64,000 nt of DNA, taken from contig JANXYH010000082.1 in the NCBI GenBank assembly GCA_025350145.1, positions 1-64,000 of the forward strand. Reading direction: 5' to 3'. Both the position numbers and the translations under genes were made by a program. The stretch's first letter is position 1. Every line of letters begins with the position of its first letter. Source of the DNA: Burkholderiales bacterium. Lineage in GTDB: Bacteria; Pseudomonadota; Gammaproteobacteria; Burkholderiales; Burkholderiaceae_C. Shown here in pieces: positions 8,690 through 18,994 of the stretch. The notes beneath the pieces are model-generated. The model was not told the DNA's origin and ran no database searches. It was given only the letters and a program-made list of their open reading frames with translations.

Positions 8690-8794
8690 ATACGGTTTCG
8701 CGTTCAATGCGATAACAAGGCACGAAGCCGAAGACAGTGCAGTAGCACGGCGAGCCGAAGCAACGCAGTTAGCGCGTTGAATGCGAGACCGTAT
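8690..8794. repeat. imperfect inverted-repeat element with 28-nt arms
   Basis: Left arm atacggtttcgcgttcaatgcgataac; right arm reverse complement atacggtctcgcattcaacgcgctaac (about 4 mismatches). Central GTGC-agta-GCAC. Confidence 0.6.
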
Positions 8795-8858
8795 CAGGCG
8801 TCGATCTCGGGGGCCACTCGTCTTCACCTGAATCCGGCAGTTGCCCGCCCCGGAGCTA

Positions 8859-9482
8859 TCAGTCCGGCCACCAGCCTGCGCCGCGGATGTCGTGGGCGGC
8901 GCTGGCGGCATCGCGGAATTGCAGCGCGTTCCAACCCGCAGCGCGCGCCGCCCGGACATTGGGCAGGTGGTCGTCGAGGAACACCAAATCGCCGGGCACG
9001 CTGCCAAAGCGCTGCGCCGCCAGCGCAAAGATCTGCGGGTCGGGTTTGATCAATTGCACCCGGCCGGAGAACACGCCCGCGTCGAAGCCACGCACGAAGT
9101 CGTGGCGCCGCTCGAGTTCGTCGGCATAGGGCGCCGGCATGTTCGAGAGGAAGAACATCGGCGTGTCCGGCCGGCGCAGTTGCCCGACCAACTCGACGCT
9201 GGCGGCAATCGGCGTGAGCGCGTCGGGAATGGCCTGGACCAGGGTCCGCAGTGCCGATTCCGGCAGCCCGGTGCGCGCGGCGATGCGGGGCACCAAGGCG
9301 CTAGGCTCGACCGTGCCCTTGTCGAACTCGGCCCAATCGCCACCGTAACCCTGGAACACCTGGTCGACCCAATGCGCCGCGCTGGCGTCGTCGTGCGCCT
9401 GTTCGGGCATCAGCCGCTGCAGCAGCTTCAGCGGCTGCCAGGCGAACAACACCGCGCCGAAGTCGAAGACGAAGCGCTTCAT
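8859..9482 (-). CDS. HAD-family hydrolase (HAD-IA type)
   Basis: MKRFVFDFGAVLFAW..., FFLSNMP, KPDPQIFALAAQRFG, LVFLDDHLPNVRAARAAGWNALQF. Confidence 0.85.
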   Translation of the reverse strand: MKRFVFDFGAVLFAWQPLKLLQRLMPEQAHDDASAAHWVDQVFQGYGGDWAEFDKGTVEPSALVPRIAARTGLPESALRTLVQAIPDALTPIAASVELVGQLRRPDTPMFFLSNMPAPYADELERRHDFVRGFDAGVFSGRVQLIKPDPQIFALAAQRFGSVPGDLVFLDDHLPNVRAARAAGWNALQFRDAASAAHDIRGAGWWPD

Positions 9483-11146
9483 GGCGACGCGGCCAGCAGA
9501 CGCTGGATCAATCCGGCGGTCGAGCCATCGAGCCCGGTGGTGTCGCCGCTGGACAACCTGGGTAACAGGTCGCCACACAGCGCCTTGCCCAGCTCTACGC
9601 CCCATTGATCGAAACTGTTGATGCCCCAGAGCGCGCCGCTGGTGTAGACGCGGTGCTCGTACAGCGCGATCAGGGCGCCCAGGCTGCGCGGGCTCAGGCT
9701 GTCGAGCAGCAAGGTGGTGCTGGGCCGGTTGCCGGGAAAGCTGCGCTGGCGCGCCAGGCTGAGCCTGTCGATGCTGGCCGAGGCGGTGGGCGCGGACTCG
9801 GCCAGTGCCTCCTCGGCACGCTTGCCCAGCATCAGCGCCTGGCTCTGCGCCAAGCAGTTGGCCAGCGCCTTGCGGTGCAGATCGGCATGCGGGTGGGCGG
9901 GCTGGCGGACCGCGATGAACTCCACCGGCACCACATCGCTGCCTTGGTGCAGCATCTGAAAGTAGGCATGTTGGCCATTGGTGCCCGGCTCGCCCCAGAC
10001 CACTGGGCTGGTGGCAAACGGCAGCACCTGGCCCTGGGCATCGACGCACTTGCCGTTGCTCTCCATCTCAAGCTGCTGCAGGTACGCCGGCAAGCGCCGC
10101 AGGCCCTGGTGGTAGGGCGCGACCGAGCGGCTGCCAAAGCCGTGGAAATTGCGGTACCAGATGTCCAGCAGCCCCAGTTGCATCGGCAGGTTGGACTCGG
10201 GCGGGGCGCTGGCGAAGTGCTGGTCCATCGCATGCGCGCCGGCCAGCAGGGCGCGAAAGTGCTCCGCGCCGATGGCGATGGCAATCGGCAGGCCGATCGC
10301 GCTCCACAGCGAATAGCGCCCGCCGACCCAATCCCAGAAACCGAAGGTGGTGCGGATGCCGAACTGGGCCGCAGCCGCGAGGTTGGTGGTGGCGCCGACG
10401 AAATGGCCGCCAATGTCGCTGCCGCCTTGGTCGACGAACCACTGCCGCGCGACCGCCGCATTGGCCATGGTCTCCTGCGTCGTGAAGGTCTTGCTGGCGA
10501 TGATGAACAGCGTGGTCTCGGGCCGCAGGCCGCGCAGCACCGGCGTGATGTCATGGCCATCGACATTGCTGACGAAATGGCAGCGCAGGCGGCGGCTGGC
10601 ATAGGCGTCCAACGCCGGCACCACCATCTGCGGCCCCAGGTCGGAGCCGCCGATGCCGATGTTGACGACATCGGTGATGGTGCTGGCGCGCACCGCTTCG
10701 GCATAGGCCAGCATCGCCGCCAGCACCGCGTGCACCTGGTCGCTGTGCGCGCCCTGCCCCGGCGGTGCCCGCAAGGCGGTGTGCAGCACCGCCCGGCCTT
10801 CGCTGGTGTTGATCGGCGCGCCAGCCAGCATCGCGTCGCGCTGCGCCGGCAACTGGCATTCGCGCGCCAGGTCCAGCAGCAGCCGCCGGGTGGCAATATC
10901 CCAGCGGTTCTTCGACAGATCGGCAAACACCTCGGGCGATTGCAGGCTGAAATGCGCGAAGCGCTGGCTGTCGCGGGCAAAAGCCTCGCGCAGATCAAAG
11001 TCTCGGCCATGGGCCTGGAAGTGGCCCTGCAGCCCGGCCCAGGCGGTGGTGGCGTCGCAGCGCGGGGCGCCGGTCGAGGGCACATCTGCCCAGGCAGAAG
11101 TGGCTGCGGCCTGGGGTGGCTGGGGTGGTGTCATGGCGCGGCCCAA
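9479..11146 (-). CDS. pgi: glucose-6-phosphate isomerase
   Basis: 555 aa; NIGIGGSDLGPQMV, FVSNVDGHDITPVL, IIASKTFTTQETMANA, VWGEPGTNGQHAYFQMLHQGSDVVPVEFI, GALWGINSFDQWGVELGK. Confidence 0.97.
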   Translation of the reverse strand: MGRAMTPPQPPQAAATSAWADVPSTGAPRCDATTAWAGLQGHFQAHGRDFDLREAFARDSQRFAHFSLQSPEVFADLSKNRWDIATRRLLLDLARECQLPAQRDAMLAGAPINTSEGRAVLHTALRAPPGQGAHSDQVHAVLAAMLAYAEAVRASTITDVVNIGIGGSDLGPQMVVPALDAYASRRLRCHFVSNVDGHDITPVLRGLRPETTLFIIASKTFTTQETMANAAVARQWFVDQGGSDIGGHFVGATTNLAAAAQFGIRTTFGFWDWVGGRYSLWSAIGLPIAIAIGAEHFRALLAGAHAMDQHFASAPPESNLPMQLGLLDIWYRNFHGFGSRSVAPYHQGLRRLPAYLQQLEMESNGKCVDAQGQVLPFATSPVVWGEPGTNGQHAYFQMLHQGSDVVPVEFIAVRQPAHPHADLHRKALANCLAQSQALMLGKRAEEALAESAPTASASIDRLSLARQRSFPGNRPSTTLLLDSLSPRSLGALIALYEHRVYTSGALWGINSFDQWGVELGKALCGDLLPRLSSGDTTGLDGSTAGLIQRLLAASP

Positions 11147-11213
11147 GAGGAATGCTGGGGCGGAATTAGAACCGCAAGCGCGACCGCTGCAGGGTCACCA
11201 GCGGCAAGGCGAT

Positions 11214-12251
<1,038 letters not shown>

Positions 12252-12330
12252 CGTCCCCCCTTGAAGCGGCCGGCCGGCGCCCGGCCCGCGAATTGGCGCT
12301 GCAGCGGCGCTGCTGCTGCCGCCGCCGCGC

Positions 12331-14505
12331 TCACGGCAGCACCCGCCGGCCCAGTTGCCGCTGCCCGACCAGTGCCTGGATCGCCGCCACCGTCAGCGAC
12401 ATCAGCAGCATCAGCACGGTGCAGTAGGCCAGCGCCAGTCCGTAGTCGCCGTTGCCGACCCGGCTGATGATGTAGGTGGTCGCCAGCTCGTTCTCGGCGG
12501 TGACCAGGAAGACCACCGCCGACACCGTCGTCATGCTGCGCACGAAGCTGTAGACCAGGGCCGCGACCAGCGCCGGCTTGAGCAGCGGCAGCAGCACCCG
12601 GCGCAGGGTCGTTGCGGTGCCGGCGTGCAGCATGGCGCTGGCCTCGTCCAGGCTTCTGTCGATCTGCTTGAGGCTGGCCGATCCGGCCCGCACACCGACC
12701 GGCAGGCTGCGAAAGACAAAGCACAGCACGATGATCAGCCCGGTCCCGGTCAGCTCGAATGGCGGCACATTGAAGGCCAGGATGTAGCTCACGCCGAGCA
12801 CGGTGCCGGGAATGGCGAAGGCCAGCAGGGCGGCGAACTCGAAGGCGCGGCGGCCGGCAAAGTCGGTGCGCGCCAGCAGCCACGCAATGAGCAGGCCGAG
12901 CGCGGCGCACAGCGGTGCGGCAATGGCCGACAGGCGCAAGGTGGTGAACAGCGAGTTCCAGGCGGTGCCGGCCCAGACCAGGCCATGGCTGCCCCATTGC
13001 AGGTCGAAGGCGCTGCGAAAGTGGACCAGGGTGGGGCTGTAGTCGCGGCCCCAGGTCTGGACGAAACCGCCGGCCAGGGCGAAGGCATAGACCACCGCAG
13101 TAAAACCCAACCACGGCACGGCCAGCGCCAGGCTGGCCCAGCGCACTGCCGGCGGCAGCGGCGGCGCGATGCCCGAGTCGCCCTTGCCGGCCACCGTGGT
13201 GTAGCTGCGGCGCCCAAGCAGACGCTGCTGGGCGAAGAAGGCGAGCAATGCCAGCAGCGTCAGCAGCAGCGCCAGCGAGGCGGCCCGGCCCTGGTCGAAC
13301 TGGGCTCCGACGATGGCAAAGAAGATTTCGGTGGACAGCACCGCGTACTGCCCGCCGACCACCACCGGGTTGCCGAAATCGGCCATGCTCTCGATGAAGC
13401 CGACCAGGAAGGCATTGGCCAGGCCCGGCATCATCAACGGCAGGGTGACGCTGCGAAAGGTCGTCCAGCGGTCGGCGCGCAGGGTCTGCGCGGCCTCTTC
13501 CAGCGCTGGCGCGATGCCCTGGATGACACCGCGCAGGATCATGAAGGCGATCGGCGTGAAGGCGAACAACTGCGCCAGCCAGACGCCGAACAGGCCGTAG
13601 AACCAGCGCGTCGGCGTCACCCCGAACCAGGCCTCCAGCGCCTGGTTGACCAGACCCGCCCGGCCGAACAGCAGGATCAGGCCCAGGCCAACGACGAACG
13701 GCGGGGTGATGATGGGCAGCATCGCCAGCAGGTTCAGCGATTTGCGCCAGCGCGGCCTGCCGCGCTCGGCATAGAGCGCGATCAAGGCGCCCAAGAGGGT
13801 AGTACCGCAGGCCGTGAGCAGGGCCAGTGCCAGGGTGTTCCAGGCCACGCCGCAGCGCACCCCGCCGCTCAGGCAGGCCAGGCCCCAGACGCGCTCATGG
13901 CTGAGCCTGGCCCACAGCGCCGACAGCGACCAGGCGCCGGCATCGTCGACGAACGCCCCGACCAGGGCCTTGGCCACCGGCAGGCCGACGAACAGGGCCA
14001 GCAGGGCGGCCGACACCACCACCGCCGCAGCGACGAAGGTGTCGGCCCTGAAGCAGCCCAGCCGCGCCAGCCCACAGCCCAGCAATGCCAGCAGGCTCAG
14101 CAGCACCACCGCAGCGCCCAGGCCCATGCCAGGCTGGCCCAGGCCCAGGGCACCGAAGCCAGCGGCCAGGCCCTCGAATGCCCAGCCCTGCGCTGTGATG
14201 GCAAAACCGCTGGCGAGCAGGCCGATCAAGGCCAGCGCCGCGCCTGTGACCAGCCAGCCGCCCTGGCGCCGCCCGGCCGGCAACCACCAGCCCAGACTGC
14301 CCAGCAGCAAGCCGGCGGGCGCGAACAGCAACCATGGCCGGCCATGGCGCAGCACCTGGACCAGCCCGCTGGCGGTCTCGGCGCCGCCCCAGACGCCGGC
14401 CAGCCAGGCTGGCGACCCGCCGTCCTGCGGCCAGTACCAGGGCAGCGCGACGAACCCCAGCCAGCCCAGCAGCAGCCAGGCACCGATGGGTGAGCGGGCT
14501 GTCAC
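12331..14505 (-). CDS. ABC transporter permease, fused double permease (AfuB/FbpB-like)
   Basis: About 724 aa from the GTG overlapping the upstream stop (GTGA); two EAA-like motifs (EEAAQTLRADRWTTFRSVTLPLMMPGLANA; DEASAMLHAGTATTLRRVLLPLLKPALVAA), many TMs. Confidence 0.88.
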   Translation of the reverse strand: MTARSPIGAWLLLGWLGFVALPWYWPQDGGSPAWLAGVWGGAETASGLVQVLRHGRPWLLFAPAGLLLGSLGWWLPAGRRQGGWLVTGAALALIGLLASGFAITAQGWAFEGLAAGFGALGLGQPGMGLGAAVVLLSLLALLGCGLARLGCFRADTFVAAAVVVSAALLALFVGLPVAKALVGAFVDDAGAWSLSALWARLSHERVWGLACLSGGVRCGVAWNTLALALLTACGTTLLGALIALYAERGRPRWRKSLNLLAMLPIITPPFVVGLGLILLFGRAGLVNQALEAWFGVTPTRWFYGLFGVWLAQLFAFTPIAFMILRGVIQGIAPALEEAAQTLRADRWTTFRSVTLPLMMPGLANAFLVGFIESMADFGNPVVVGGQYAVLSTEIFFAIVGAQFDQGRAASLALLLTLLALLAFFAQQRLLGRRSYTTVAGKGDSGIAPPLPPAVRWASLALAVPWLGFTAVVYAFALAGGFVQTWGRDYSPTLVHFRSAFDLQWGSHGLVWAGTAWNSLFTTLRLSAIAAPLCAALGLLIAWLLARTDFAGRRAFEFAALLAFAIPGTVLGVSYILAFNVPPFELTGTGLIIVLCFVFRSLPVGVRAGSASLKQIDRSLDEASAMLHAGTATTLRRVLLPLLKPALVAALVYSFVRSMTTVSAVVFLVTAENELATTYIISRVGNGDYGLALAYCTVLMLLMSLTVAAIQALVGQRQLGRRVLP

Positions 14506-15545
14506 CGTGGCAGCGCGTTGACGTCCTTCTCCCACTTGGCGATCAAGCGCTTGCGCTCGGCCGACGAACCGTACTTGGCGTAGTCGTAGGCGATGAACTT
14601 GATCTTCTTGAAGTCCGGCACCCGCGGGTCGACCGGCGTGGCCTTGTTCGACGGCAGTTGAAACTGCTTGGCCGCCGCGCCGAACTGCTGGGCCTGCGGT
14701 GTCAGCGCCCATTCATAGAACTGCTTGGCCTGCACCAGGTTGCGCGCGCCCTTGATGATGCTCATCGAGCCGATCTCAGCGCCGGTGCCTTCGGCCGGTG
14801 TCGCGGTCTCGACCGGGAAGCCCTGCATCTTCTCGCCCGGGCCGTCGTGGACAAAGCTGATCGCCACCGTCGCCTCGCCGCGCGCCACCGCCTTGATCGG
14901 ACCGGTGCCGGAGCGCGGGTACTGGCTGATGTTCTTGTGCAGGGCCTTCATGTAGGCGAAGGCGGCATCCTCACCCATCAGTTGCACCAGGGTCGCGACC
15001 ATGGTGTAGGCGGTGCCACTGGAAGCCGGATTGGCGACCTGGACCTCGCCCTTGAGCGCCGGGTCGAGCAGATCCGACCAGCGCGCCGGCGGGCTGAGCT
15101 TCTTCTTGGCCAGCAACTCGGTGTTGAAACCAAAGCCCAGCGGACCGGAGTACACCCCCACGGTTTTGTAGCCCGACTGCTGTGCCTGCTGCTGGGCCCA
15201 GGGGTGCAGTTGCGCCAGCGAGGCCGACTTGTACTCCAGCGTCAGGCCACTCTCCGCGCCCTGCAAATGCGGGTCACCGGTGCCGCCGAACCAGACATCG
15301 GTCTTGGGGTTGGCGCGTTCGGCGATCAACTGCGCCAGCGCCTCGCCCGAGCCCTTGAGCGAGACGTTGATCTTGATGCCGGTGGTTTTGGCGAACACCG
15401 TCTGGATCAGGTTGCACCACTCGGCCTGGACCGAGCAGATCACGTTCAACTGGCCAGCGTCCTGGGCCTGTGACTGGCCGGCTGCGGTGGCCAGCAACAG
15501 TGACACCACAAGGCGGCGCGGGACGGATGTGATGACGAGGCGCAT
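14502..15545 (-). CDS. ABC transporter substrate-binding protein, family 1 (AfuA/FbpA-like)
   Basis: Signal peptide (MRLVITSVPRRLVVSLLLATAAGQSQAQ); ERANPKTDVWFGGTGDPHLQGAESGLTLEY; PLGFGFNTELL; PASSGTAYTMVATLVQLMGEDAAFAYMKALHKNISQYPRSGTGPIKAVARGEATV. Confidence 0.88.
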   Translation of the reverse strand: MRLVITSVPRRLVVSLLLATAAGQSQAQDAGQLNVICSVQAEWCNLIQTVFAKTTGIKINVSLKGSGEALAQLIAERANPKTDVWFGGTGDPHLQGAESGLTLEYKSASLAQLHPWAQQQAQQSGYKTVGVYSGPLGFGFNTELLAKKKLSPPARWSDLLDPALKGEVQVANPASSGTAYTMVATLVQLMGEDAAFAYMKALHKNISQYPRSGTGPIKAVARGEATVAISFVHDGPGEKMQGFPVETATPAEGTGAEIGSMSIIKGARNLVQAKQFYEWALTPQAQQFGAAAKQFQLPSNKATPVDPRVPDFKKIKFIAYDYAKYGSSAERKRLIAKWEKDVNALPR

Positions 15546-15686
15546 GGCGGGGCCCTCCTGGGCAGTTGTGGGGTAGTGCGGTGGTGCCGGCGGCAGAGCG
15601 GGGGATCGTAGCCGCGCCAGGTCGGGCCCAGCCGGCCCGTCCGGGCCAATGCCGAGGCCAAAACCCGGGCAGCCGAGAATGCGCGG

Positions 15687-16856
15687 ATGCGCCGCTTGGA
15701 CTGCCCCGGGTTTGCCCGAACCGCCACCGGGCTGGCGCTGTGCCTGGCCGGGACTGTCCATGCCGCGACCTGGCAGGTCGAGCCCGGCGGGGCGATTGCG
15801 CGCCTGGCCGACGCGGTACGCCAGGCCGGTGACGGTGACACCATCCTGGTGGCCTCGGGCGACTACCACGGCGATGTCGGCGTCATCACCCAGAAGCGGC
15901 TGACGATCCGTGGGGTCGGCCAGCGGCCGGTGTTCCATGCGGACGGCCGCCATGCCGAGGGCAAGGCCCAATGGGTGCTGCGCGACGGCGAACTGACGGT
16001 CGAGAACCTGGCCTTCATCGGCACCCGGGTGCCCGACGGCAACGGTGCCGGAATCCGCTTCGAGGCCGGCCACCTGGTGCTGCGGCGCTGCGCCTTTCTC
16101 GACAACCAGATGGGCCTGCTGACCAACAACGTCGAGACCGCCAGGCTGGAGATCGAGGACAGCGAATTCGGCAACGCGCCGGGCGTGCCGGGAAAGCTCG
16201 AGCACTTGCTCTATATCGGCCGCATCGCCTCGGCCAGCGTGGTCGGCAGCCATTTCCATGGCGGCCACACCGGCCACCTGATCAAGTCACGCGCGGCGCG
16301 CACCTGGCTGGCCTACAACATGATCGTCGACGGGCCCGGCGGCAGCGCCTCCTACGAGGTCGATCTGCCCAACGGCGGTATTGCCACGCTGCTGGGCAAC
16401 ACCATCGGCCAGAGTGAGCTGACGCAAAACAACACCGTGGTGGCCTTTGGCGCCGAGGGCCAGCCCTGGCCAGTCAGCCGGCTGGTGCTGGCGCACAACA
16501 CCTTGCTCAGCCCGGCCCTGCCCGAGTCGCGGTTCCTGCGCCTCTGGCCGGAGCGCCTGCCCGCCGACACCGCCGTGTATGCGCTCAACAACCTGACCGT
16601 GGGGGCAGGCGCATTTGCGCCTCTGGCGGGCGCCCCGGCCGGGCGGTTTGGCGGCAACCACGCGCTGCCCATGCCGCCGGACAGCGACCAGGCCAGGTTG
16701 GCGCGGATCATCGGCGACACCGACCGGTTCCCGGCGGTGCCGGCGCGCCTGCCCGACGGCACCGATCTGGCACCGCAGGCCGAGTTTGTCTGGCCGGCCG
16801 GCCGGATGCCGCTGGCCGCACGGCTGCACTGGTCGGCAGGGGCCTTCCAGCGCTGA
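15687..16856 (+). CDS. secreted right-handed parallel beta-helix repeat protein
   Basis: 389 aa; signal peptide; IARLADAVRQAGDGDTILVASGDYHGDVGVITQKRLTIRGVGQRPVFHADG..., LTVENLAFIG, LVLRRCAFLDNQMGLLT pattern. Confidence 0.75.
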   Translation: MRRLDCPGFARTATGLALCLAGTVHAATWQVEPGGAIARLADAVRQAGDGDTILVASGDYHGDVGVITQKRLTIRGVGQRPVFHADGRHAEGKAQWVLRDGELTVENLAFIGTRVPDGNGAGIRFEAGHLVLRRCAFLDNQMGLLTNNVETARLEIEDSEFGNAPGVPGKLEHLLYIGRIASASVVGSHFHGGHTGHLIKSRAARTWLAYNMIVDGPGGSASYEVDLPNGGIATLLGNTIGQSELTQNNTVVAFGAEGQPWPVSRLVLAHNTLLSPALPESRFLRLWPERLPADTAVYALNNLTVGAGAFAPLAGAPAGRFGGNHALPMPPDSDQARLARIIGDTDRFPAVPARLPDGTDLAPQAEFVWPAGRMPLAARLHWSAGAFQR

Positions 16857-16898
16857 CGCCGCAGATTTCCGGGCCAAGAAACCACCGCATCAAAATCA

Positions 16899-16913
16899 TG
16901 TAACCAAATTACA
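16899..16913. promoter_or_regulatory. candidate HexR operator
   Basis: TGTAACCAAATTACA: inverted repeat TGTAA-N5-TTACA, resembling the described HexR consensus (TGTARTWWWAYTACA-like), 8 nt upstream of the zwf remnant ATG. Confidence 0.6.
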
Positions 16914-16920
16914 CTGGTGG

Positions 16921-17079
16921 ATGTCCTTCGACCTTGTGTTCTTCGGCGGCACTGGCGACCCGACCTGGCGCAAGCGGATGCCGGCCCTGTTCCAGGCCTG
17001 CCGCCACAGCAAGCTGCCAGGCGGCGGGCGGATCATGGCGGTGGCCCGCGACGGTTGCATCCGGGACGAGGAGCAATAG
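16921..17079 (+). pseudogene. zwf: glucose-6-phosphate 1-dehydrogenase N-terminal remnant
   Basis: MSFDLVFFGGTGDPTWRKRMPALFQACRHSKLPGGGRIMAVARD closely matches the Zwf N-terminal dinucleotide-binding start (GGTGDLxWRKLMPALFxAxRxGxLP), but a TAG stop follows after 52 codons. Confidence 0.8.
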
Positions 17080-17083
17080 CGCC

Positions 17084-18004
17084 GTGCCAGCGACGCTGCC
17101 TCAGGCCGTGCCGCAATCCTGGGCCCCGCCGACCAGCGAGATGCTGTCCAGGATCGAGGCCAGCCTCCCGGCCTTGCCGCCGGCCGAGCAACGCGTGGCC
17201 CAGGTCCTGCTGGCCGACGCGCGCAGCTTTGCCTGCGAGCCCATCACCACGCTGGCCCAGCGGGCCCAGGTCAGCAAGCCCACGGTGGTGCGCTTCTGCC
17301 GCAGCGTCGGCTATGCCGGGCTGGCCGACTTCAAACGCAAGCTGGCCGGCGCCGTCAACGAGGGCGTGCCCTTTGTCCACCGCGCGGTCGACGAGGGCGA
17401 CAGCACCCAGGGCCTGGTCGTCAAGGTCATCGACAACGCCGTAGCGGCGATGCTGAAGTACCGCAACGATGCCAGCGGCCATGCCTTCGAGCAGGCGCTG
17501 GCGCTGCTGGCCGCAGCCGGCAGCCAGGGCAAGCGGATCGAGTTCTATGGCGTCGGCAATTCAGGCATCGTCGCCCAGGACGCCCAGCACAAGTTCTTCC
17601 GCCTGGGCGTGCACTCCGCCGCCGTCAGCGACGGCCATGTCCAGGTCATGAGCGCGACCATGCTGGGCGCAGGCGACGTGGTGGTGGTGATCAGCAATTC
17701 CGGCCGCAGCCGCGACCTGATAGACGCCGCCGACATCGCCCGGCGCAAGGGCGCGGCGGTGATCGTGGTCACGGCCAGTGGCTCGCCGCTGGCCCATCTG
17801 GCACTGACCCACCACCAGGTGCTGCTGGCGGCCGACCATCCGGAAGACTTCGACCGCTACAGCCCGATGGTGTCGCGATTGCTGCACCTGACGATCATCG
17901 ACATCCTGACCACCGGCGTGGCCCTGCGCCTGGGGCCGGCGCTGCGCCCAAAGCTGCAAGAGATCAAGCGCAACCTGCGGGCCAAGCGCTACATGCCCAA
18001 CTGA
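17084..18004 (+). CDS. hexR: MurR/RpiR-family transcriptional regulator, HexR-like
   Basis: HTH_6 (LPPAEQRVAQVLLADARSFACEPITTLAQRAQVSKPTVVRFCRSVGYAGLADFKRKLA) plus SIS domain (GVGNSGIVAQDAQHKFFRLG, VVVISNSGRSRDLIDAA). GTG start 4 nt after the zwf remnant stop; alternative ATG at 17141. Confidence 0.82.
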   Translation: MPATLPQAVPQSWAPPTSEMLSRIEASLPALPPAEQRVAQVLLADARSFACEPITTLAQRAQVSKPTVVRFCRSVGYAGLADFKRKLAGAVNEGVPFVHRAVDEGDSTQGLVVKVIDNAVAAMLKYRNDASGHAFEQALALLAAAGSQGKRIEFYGVGNSGIVAQDAQHKFFRLGVHSAAVSDGHVQVMSATMLGAGDVVVVISNSGRSRDLIDAADIARRKGAAVIVVTASGSPLAHLALTHHQVLLAADHPEDFDRYSPMVSRLLHLTIIDILTTGVALRLGPALRPKLQEIKRNLRAKRYMPN

Positions 18005-18014
18005 GGCCAGCCTC

Positions 18015-18284
18015 TCAGCCGAGCAAGCCGTCGACCCCGTACAGCCTCGCCAGTTCGACCAACTTGGGCGGCGGGTTGGCGATCACAAGCGCTTTGCCGG
18101 CAGCCCTGGCGCTGCGCCGGCATTGCAGCAGCACCGCGATTGCCGCCGAATCGAGCGTGACCAACGCGGCGGCGTCAATGCAGGGCGCGGCGGTCTGGGC
18201 AATCGCCGATTCGAGCCCGGCCAGCACCTGCCGGGCCTGGCCAATGGTCAGCGCCGTCGGCAGCGCAATCACGGTCTGTGGCAC
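18015..18284 (-). CDS. mlaB: STAS-domain protein MlaB-like
   Basis: 89 aa STAS-like (AALVTLDSAAIAVLLQCRRSARAAGKALVIANPPPKLVELARLYGV), last gene of the mla operon. Confidence 0.75.
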   Translation of the reverse strand: MPQTVIALPTALTIGQARQVLAGLESAIAQTAAPCIDAAALVTLDSAAIAVLLQCRRSARAAGKALVIANPPPKLVELARLYGVDGLLG

Positions 18285-18285
18285 C

Positions 18286-18909
18286 TCAGCTTTTGGCCGG
18301 GGAGGCGGTCGACTTGTTCTTCTGCGCCAGGGCGTTGATCAGCGCGTCGATACCGCCATTGGCCAGATCCTTGGCGAACTGCCCCCGGTAGGCATCGACC
18401 AGCCAAAAGCCACCGATGTTGATGTCGTAGATCTTCCAGGTCTCGGCAGCCCTTTCAAGCCGGTAGTCCAACTGGATCGCATCGCCCCGGCTGCGCACTT
18501 CGGTGCGCACCACCAATTCGGTCTGGTCGGCGCCGCCGCGCAAGGGCTTGACGTTGATGGTCTGGTCCTTGACCTGGGTCAGCGCGCCGGCATAGGTGTT
18601 GACCAGCAGCGCCTTGAACACCTCCAGCATGCGGGTCTGCTGGTCCGGGCTGGCACCCCGCCACTGCGGGCCGACGGCGCTGCCGGTCATGCGCTGGAAG
18701 TTGACGCTCGGCATAACCTTGGTATCGACCAGGGCCCGGATACGGCCGAGGTCGCCGCCCTGCAGGGCCTTGTCGGTCTTGAGCGCGTCCAGCACCTCGC
18801 CGGACAACTGGCGCACAAATGCGTCAGCGGCCAGTGGCTCGGCGCGCAGTGCCGGGCTCAGCGCCAGCAGTGTCAGGGTGAGGGCCGCCAGGCCAAGTTG
18901 TCGCAACAT
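18286..18909 (-). CDS. mlaC: phospholipid-binding protein MlaC
   Basis: Signal peptide; MPSVNFQRMTGSAVGPQWRGASPDQQTRMLEVFKALLVNTYAGAL; IYDINIGGFWLVDAYRGQFAKDLANGGIDALINAL. Confidence 0.9.
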   Translation of the reverse strand: MLRQLGLAALTLTLLALSPALRAEPLAADAFVRQLSGEVLDALKTDKALQGGDLGRIRALVDTKVMPSVNFQRMTGSAVGPQWRGASPDQQTRMLEVFKALLVNTYAGALTQVKDQTINVKPLRGGADQTELVVRTEVRSRGDAIQLDYRLERAAETWKIYDINIGGFWLVDAYRGQFAKDLANGGIDALINALAQKNKSTASPAKS

Positions 18910-18994
18910 GAGAATGGTCCTTTGGGGAGTCGGGCGAACGGTCTGTCCGCCGACCATCAACGCGCCGCCCGGCGCCGAGGTTCACCGCTGCCGG

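Noticed and set aside
8690-8794. Calling the palindrome a bona fide integron attC site
   Set aside because: Core boxes deviate from GTTRRRY/RYYYAAC and no integrase or cassette array is visible; kept only as an unclassified inverted-repeat element.
15546-16277. N-terminal extension of the ABC substrate-binding protein ORF
   Set aside because: Antisense to the beta-helix gene; the SBP signal peptide starts at MRLVITS (15545).
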